The translations under genes and the position numbers were made by a program. Below are positions 57,501-64,000 of a stretch of DNA of 64,000 nt, in pieces. The stretch covers positions 2,728,001 to 2,792,000 of the forward strand of contig OZ231126.1 of the NCBI GenBank assembly GCA_965153355.1. The letters are read 5' to 3'. This DNA comes from Flaccisagitta enflata. Taxonomy: Eukaryota > Chaetognatha > Sagittoidea > Aphragmophora. How positions within the stretch are numbered: the first letter of the stretch is position 1; every line of letters begins with the position of its first letter. The notes under the pieces were generated by a model. That model worked only from the letters and a program-made list of their open reading frames with translations, was not told where the DNA came from and searched no databases.

Positions 57501-58397
57501 GGTTTGCGATGCCAAAGTCGATGGTGCCATGGCTATCAAGCCGGGGAAAACGGCGTTGTTTTGTATGCCATTGACGACGTTGGGTAAACCACCTGCACCA
57601 CTTATTAGATATTGAGATGAGCCCAACTGAATGAGGCGCATCGGCTGAGCTATCTGAGCTAATGGGTTTGTATTGTCAGAATGTGGCAACTGTAAAGTGG
57701 TGCCGCCATTAGAAGGTGGCATATTGATGTTGGAATTAGGAGGTGGTGCCAGTAAAAGGGTGCCATTAGAAGCCGTCGTGGACAGATTAGTGTTGGAAGG
57801 GGCCACCAAAAAGATGCCATTGGAACTTATACCATTTGATGGTATCATCGGGAAAGTGTTGTTTGATGAAGCATTTGTTGTCATAGCACTTGATGTTATC
57901 GTTGGTGTTGTTGTTGGTGTTGGTGTTGTTGCTGTTGTTGTTGTTTGTGAAGGAGGCGTCATGAACAGGATTGCATTTGAGGATGCGGAAGAAAGAATGC
58001 CGTTAGAGGCCAAAGTTGTTTGAGATTTGTTGGAAGGTGCCATTAAGATGAAGTTTGAAGATGGCATTGACAAGTTACTATTTACCAATGAGTTGTTGCA
58101 ATTTGAGGATGTAGTTTCATTGAGGCTATTCAAAGATGCCATCAAGTCAATTTCGTTTGCAGATGACGTTGAGTTTTTGCCATCTAAAGAAGCAGATGAA
58201 TTGGAGCCACGCGTAGATGTTGTGGAGATTGTTCCATTTGAAGATATTGATAAAATCTTATTTGTATTGTAAATATCGTTGCCGTTGGTTGCCATTGATG
58301 GCTGTTGATCTCCAAAGATAGCTTTGTTATTGTTGTTGAGGAACGAGGATGAGCCAATGTTGCTTTCATCACATTTCAATGTTGTTGTTTGCTCCAT
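53490..58397 (-). CDS. KDM2/FBXL19-like CXXC-PHD-F-box-LRR protein, JmjC-less
   Basis: An uninterrupted 1635-residue frame. Residues 1-400 are Ser/Thr/Asn-rich low complexity. A CXXC zinc finger (about 403-450) reads [36 protein letters not shown], closely following KDM2A/B and FBXL19, which bind unmethylated CpG DNA. A PHD-like finger is spread over about 537-727 ([40 protein letters not shown]) with low-complexity inserts. Basic and very acidic blocks (near 1175) precede an Asn run (about 1270-1305). An F-box ([20 protein letters not shown]) follows near 1309, then leucine-rich repeats ([34 protein letters not shown]). No JmjC domain is present, so the architecture matches FBXL19: an SCF substrate adaptor recruited to CpG islands. 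Confidence 0.85.
54478..54588. repeat. (TTG)n run encoding polyAsn in the KDM2/FBXL19-like gene
   Basis: About 37 TTG units on the plus strand, read as AAC (Asn) in the gene just before the F-box. Confidence 0.92.
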
Positions 58398-58537
58398 CTT
58401 GCGCTTTATATAATTTCATGTGAATTTCTAAATTTTGTATTGGAAATGAAATATGACCATATATTCACTGAGCTGTGTATAGAGATTAACAGTCGCTTTT
58501 ATGGACTTCGTGGTCAAATACGGTGAAGAATATGTGT

Positions 58538-58588
<51 letters not shown>

Positions 58589-58922
58589 AGAGATATTGCT
58601 CAATAATGCGCCATTCAACACATAAACAATAAATTGTTTTTGAGCGAAATGTGGTACAATAAATAGTCTAATCTACAAGTGTTTAAATAATCATTGGAAA
58701 GTTATGAATATGGCATATGAAAATGGTAGTCATACAAAAATGGTAGAATATGAACATGTGGAAATATGAACATATGAAAATGGTAATGCATGAAAAATGG
58801 TAACATATGCGAAAATAAATGTAACTTTCCTTCTTTCATGGTCATTATTACAGTTGTTATGGTTCAATTGATAAAATGTATAAATTATCAATGTATGGCA
58901 ATCATACTATATTTTGCATGTT

Positions 58923-58965
<43 letters not shown>

Positions 58966-58971
58966 CCGATG
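58398..58971. other. intergenic, GA runs at 58541-58585 and 58926-58961
   Basis: This interval separates the start of the KDM2/FBXL19-like gene from the 3' end of the LINE ORF2. ATATGAAAATGGTA-type short repeats occur near 58710-58790. The LINE 3' UTR and tail would lie here, but no poly-A tail or target duplication is recognisable. Confidence 0.5.
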
Positions 58972-61900
58972 CTAACATTGTTCCTTTTTCATTGTTCCAT
59001 GGGCGCAATTTGTATCCCATACCTTTTGAATTCTAGGGATGATGTCTCGTAGTATATCTACATCAGTGGAAAAAATGTTTTTAAATGGTATTTTTTGTTC
59101 ATGGTCATAATAATTGAAAGAACGGTATTTAATACAATGGTTCAAACGATGTTCCTCATCATCTACTTCACTACATTCATTACATGTCTCATCATTACTC
59201 CCTTTAAAATTGCGCCCGCAATCCAACATCCCAAATCGTGCTATGATAATTGTTTTTGTTTCTTGTTTAGTACATTGTAGGATTTCATCACATGGTTTTC
59301 TTGTATAAGCATGTGACAGGAGGTTATTTGGGATACTCGAGGTTTTTGTCTTTACTACTTGAACTCCATCAACTGTCTTGTGACAGTCATCGTAGAGGCG
59401 TCTTCTGTTCATTGCCTCTACTTTTTCTTTTACGAGATTGCCCCATTGTCTTTGCGTCATACTTTTTATTGTTTCATAGTCTGTTGGTAAATGATACTCT
59501 GTCAATGTGTCTTTTATGCTTTTACTCCACCCAATGTTCATGGAATCTAAGGTATTGAATGCCTTTTTTGTCCAATGGTCTTCTTCTCTGACAAGTATAC
59601 GATGGAGGTAGTTTAGTCTTTTAATTTCAACACGATGGTCAGTAAAGAGAGTGCCAAGCGTGAAAATGATGGCGGGTGTTGGGGTATGAGCTGGCAGATC
59701 AAATAGATGCTTGAGAGATTGTACCTCTATCTTCTCAAGCTCAGCTTTTTCCCCCCGGTTTAAGGTCCATGACTCAGCGTTGGTCAATAGGCCAGAAACC
59801 GTCACCTTTTCATGGAGTCTAAGTAGTACATCGGTTTCGATTCTTTTGAGTATTTCATTGGCGGCAAAACAGTTAATGCTAGTGGTAGTCGCAAAAGCAT
59901 TATTTTTCCTTGATTCAAGATTTTTCGCGTTTTTTCCGTCATTTGTTAGCAGGTCGCCCAGATATTTGTAAGAGGTCGTTTCTTCGATGGGCATATCACC
60001 AATCATCCATTGTTTTGATTCTTCTGTGTGTCGCCCAATCCTCATGACTTTGCACTTCTCTTGGCCCCAGCAAAGCTTATGTTTTAGTGCAAATTCATGA
60101 ATGTTCTCGAGCATTTTTTCTTGATTTTCGATTCCGTCGACGCATGAGACTACATCATCCACCCACAGTAGGACTGCAATGATGAAATCTGCATCAAGCA
60201 TGAACCCCTCGCCTGTCACTTCCAGTTCTTCGGCGAGGGAATCCATGAGTTTGGCGAACATTCGGCCTGTTAGACGAGAGCCCTGTTTCCCCCCAATTTC
60301 CATTGGGATTTCGCGTGTTGGGCCAAATCGAGTCTTCATGATAGCAGTTAGATTACTGTTAAGATTGTTCAAAATTCGCCATGATTTTCCTCTGAGTCCT
60401 CTGTCCCATAATAATGCAAGCATATCACTATTGCTTGCATTATCATAAGCTTTTTGTACGTCGTAGAAAGTGAAGAAGGAGGCCCTTTTTTGTTTGATGG
60501 CTATGTCAAACATTGCACGCATAAGGAAGAGGTGGTCAAAGGTTGATGCATTTTTTCTACCTCCACCTTGCGCTTGTGTGAAAGGGACCACACTTTCAAT
60601 CCTGTTATCTATGATGGTATCAAATATTGTGCCGATTGCTGAACAGGTGGTAATCCCTCTATAATTTGCTAAATTTTCCCGGTCGTTTTTCCCTTTCCAT
60701 AAACTAGTTATATATCCTGTTATCCATTCCTTGGGAATGGTTTCATCTTCCCATATAGTCTCGATCAAAGGCATGAGAAAGTAGATCATGGCTAGGCCTG
60801 GGCGTTTTAACATTTCATTTTTAATATCAGGTGTAGATTTACCATTCTTTTTAAGATTAATAATTTTTGTAATTTCTTCTATGGTGGGCGGCTGGTTGTA
60901 ACGTGTGTCTTCATGTTGATCATCTTCTGTGTAATTCCTGATCTTCTCTTCCACTTCAATATGGTATGGATGAAATGGATATTCTTTATCTTTATAAAGA
61001 TCCTGGTAGTAGTCCGCCGTTGCTTCTTTAATGCCTTCTGGTGAAAATTGCCTCTGACCATTTCTATCTTTTACAGCCATTGATTCGAGCGTTGGGTCTC
61101 TTGTCATTTGTCTTTTTAAACCCCAGAATGTTTTCCCCGTTGTATCATTTATTATATTCTCTAGTTTTTTCTTTATCTGTTCAGTTTTCTCACGTACGAT
61201 TTCCTCTCTAGTGGTTTCTTGGATCTTCTTGTGGTCTAGAATAAGAAGATCTCTTTTTTCTTTGTCGGTTTCTATTTGTATCTCTTTCTTTAGATCTTTC
61301 TTCATTTGTCTTAATTTCTTTATTTCTTCTGACGTTTTGCCAAATTTACCTTCTTTGAAGGTGGTTTTACCTATCGTTTCTCTGGCTGCATTCTCAATTT
61401 CTCTTAGCCACAAATTGTATCTCTTCTGCAGGGGTTGTGTTTTGTCTGTTATTATTTGTGTGGCTTTATTACGTCTCTTATCAAGTTCATTTTTGAAGTC
61501 TTCCCATTTTTCTGATGGGGCGTTAATGTTCCACCCTACATGTTTCATTACCTTGATCTTTTCTATGTTTGTAATGTTTATATCTATGCATATTGTATTG
61601 TGGTCCGTTTCGTTTATTCCTTTCAATTTGTACAGTCCATCTTCGTCAATCAACATCTCTGAAATCCATTTTTCGGCGTTCTCTGAGGCTAGCAAAAAGT
61701 CAATAGCTGAGTGCTCGTCAGGATTTTTTGTGTTGACTCGCGTTATCCTGCCTTTGCACTTCGGGGTATTATTGACGAGTTTTAGGTTGGTATTTTCTAC
61801 CAACTGTAAAAGGAGTTTACCATTGCGACTAATGGGCTCCCCAAGCAAGCCAATTTTGGCGTTCCCATCCATTGCTAGTAGCACTTCACCTTCTCTTTTC

Positions 61901-62562
61901 ATTTCCTCAATTTCTTCATTTAATAATTGCATTTCTTTTTCGATTTCGCTTTTGTTTGTACGGGTCTCTTGTTTCCCGTAGTAAGTGCCAATCAAAATGG
62001 GTGAAAGGCCTTTCCGATGTATGCTTACCCAGATGATTTCTATGTTGCGTGTGGAAATGATTGTAGTGGCATTAGATTTTAAGTCATTTCGGACATATAT
62101 TCCCACACCGCCACCTGTCCCTTTCTTTCTTATCCTGCTGTAAAACTCATAACCATCGATTTTTCCTCCAGAGTTGTTCCTTAGCTGTGTCTCTGTGAGG
62201 AGAAAAAGATGTGGTTGGTTTTCATCCAGGATTTCGATAAGGCTTGTTTTCTTTCCTTTAAGGCCTCGGATGTTTGAATACATGACCTTAATTTGATTGG
62301 AAAATGTGCCTTTTTTTCCGTTTTTGTGTTTACGGCTGTGGCCAGACTGATTGCCTATAATAGTGGGCATATCTGGTTTATTGTCGGTGTTTATGGAAGT
62401 GACACTTTTTTCTCTGGTGCATGTTATCGTGGTAGGTTCTGGCTCATTTGTGAGGGAGGTTGTTTCTGGTTTGTTAATTGTGTGTGTTGGTAAATGGTTG
62501 TAATCTTCATTATGGGTATTTATGAGTAAATTGGGATAGGTTGTTGTGTCATTGTGGACCAT
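58972..62562 (-). CDS. LINE ORF2: APE endonuclease, reverse transcriptase, Cys-His knuckle
   Basis: An 1196-residue frame. The endonuclease (about 90-320) shows YSNIRGLKGK, LLTETQL, GGGVGIYVRND, AMDGNAKIG, SAIDFLLAS and TDHNTICIDI, covering the Asn, Glu, Asp-x-Asn and Asp-His blocks of the AP-endonuclease fold. The reverse transcriptase (about 580-830) has YRGITTCSAIG, AQGGGRKNASTFDHLFLMRA, the catalytic FYDVQKAYDN (near 697), GGKQGSRLTGRMFAKLMD and LLWVDDVVSC (near 797). The C-terminus carries CNECSEVDDEEHRLNHC, a CCHC-like knuckle. It nicks target DNA and primes cDNA synthesis in the nucleus. Clade is uncertain; the CR1/Nimb/ingi-like groups are candidates. Confidence 0.9.
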   Translation of the reverse strand: MVHNDTTTYPNLLINTHNEDYNHLPTHTINKPETTSLTNEPEPTTITCTREKSVTSINTDNKPDMPTIIGNQSGHSRKHKNGKKGTFSNQIKVMYSNIRGLKGKKTSLIEILDENQPHLFLLTETQLRNNSGGKIDGYEFYSRIRKKGTGGGVGIYVRNDLKSNATTIISTRNIEIIWVSIHRKGLSPILIGTYYGKQETRTNKSEIEKEMQLLNEEIEEMKREGEVLLAMDGNAKIGLLGEPISRNGKLLLQLVENTNLKLVNNTPKCKGRITRVNTKNPDEHSAIDFLLASENAEKWISEMLIDEDGLYKLKGINETDHNTICIDINITNIEKIKVMKHVGWNINAPSEKWEDFKNELDKRRNKATQIITDKTQPLQKRYNLWLREIENAARETIGKTTFKEGKFGKTSEEIKKLRQMKKDLKKEIQIETDKEKRDLLILDHKKIQETTREEIVREKTEQIKKKLENIINDTTGKTFWGLKRQMTRDPTLESMAVKDRNGQRQFSPEGIKEATADYYQDLYKDKEYPFHPYHIEVEEKIRNYTEDDQHEDTRYNQPPTIEEITKIINLKKNGKSTPDIKNEMLKRPGLAMIYFLMPLIETIWEDETIPKEWITGYITSLWKGKNDRENLANYRGITTCSAIGTIFDTIIDNRIESVVPFTQAQGGGRKNASTFDHLFLMRAMFDIAIKQKRASFFTFYDVQKAYDNASNSDMLALLWDRGLRGKSWRILNNLNSNLTAIMKTRFGPTREIPMEIGGKQGSRLTGRMFAKLMDSLAEELEVTGEGFMLDADFIIAVLLWVDDVVSCVDGIENQEKMLENIHEFALKHKLCWGQEKCKVMRIGRHTEESKQWMIGDMPIEETTSYKYLGDLLTNDGKNAKNLESRKNNAFATTTSINCFAANEILKRIETDVLLRLHEKVTVSGLLTNAESWTLNRGEKAELEKIEVQSLKHLFDLPAHTPTPAIIFTLGTLFTDHRVEIKRLNYLHRILVREEDHWTKKAFNTLDSMNIGWSKSIKDTLTEYHLPTDYETIKSMTQRQWGNLVKEKVEAMNRRRLYDDCHKTVDGVQVVKTKTSSIPNNLLSHAYTRKPCDEILQCTKQETKTIIIARFGMLDCGRNFKGSNDETCNECSEVDDEEHRLNHCIKYRSFNYYDHEQKIPFKNIFSTDVDILRDIIPRIQKVWDTNCAHGTMKKEQC

Positions 62563-62574
62563 TTGGATTTCATC

Positions 62575-63996
<1,422 letters not shown>

Positions 63997-64000
63997 ATCG

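Overview
The window is a piece of a repeat-rich metazoan nuclear genome, probably a marine or early-branching invertebrate; I cannot name the species. The animal assignment rests on intron-containing exons for EGF, Kelch, collagen Gly-X-Y and LicD/fukutin-type domains, a KDM2/FBXL19-type CXXC-PHD-F-box-LRR protein, an APE-type LINE, and hAT-, pogo- and Harbinger-like non-autonomous elements. Most of the length is microsatellite, minisatellite and nested transposon DNA, and most long open frames are translated simple repeats.

Layout. 0-2.3 kb: (AAGTATGT)n arrays with a pogo-like MITE. 3.3-3.7 kb: one unrecognised exon ending in a Gly run. 4.1-5.6 kb: a hAT-type element with an 8-bp target duplication, carrying two nested elements. 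6-16.3 kb: minisatellites, AT satellites and long hairpin-ended elements, with a ~1.09-kb unit present three times. 17-24 kb: MITEs, plus scattered minus-strand exons that include a 45-bp collagen exon. 24.3-27.9 kb (+): a three-exon LicD-family gene with Gln and Asn runs. 28.5-38.8 kb: nested inverted repeats and minisatellite elements. 39.6-42.8 kb (-): eight tandem EGF exons and a Kelch exon in compatible phase. 44.8-48.0 kb (-): a long single-exon frame joining an LRAT-like domain to an SF1 helicase and a C-terminal membrane helix. 49.4-50.5 kb: a hAT MITE and a broken second copy of the LicD 3' exon. 53.5-58.4 kb (-): a 1635-residue KDM2/FBXL19-like protein in one frame. 59-64 kb (-): a non-LTR retrotransposon with both ORFs open.

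The main structural discovery is a pair of dispersed element families, called F1 and F2 here. F1 starts with a small hairpin, carries its own tetranucleotide or minisatellite array, and ends in a conserved CCGTGTATCCGGCCTTGTT. The hairpin sequence differs between F1 subfamilies, both arms change together, and a subterminal motif near the 3' end changes with them. F2 starts with GGGCAGCGG, has a long inverted repeat (60 bp in the best copy) around a minisatellite, and also ends in CTTGTT. Nested copies indicate that both insert at T-runs with at most 2 bp of target duplication.

The main protein-level discovery is the LRAT-like/SF1 helicase/membrane-helix architecture at 44.8-48.0 kb.
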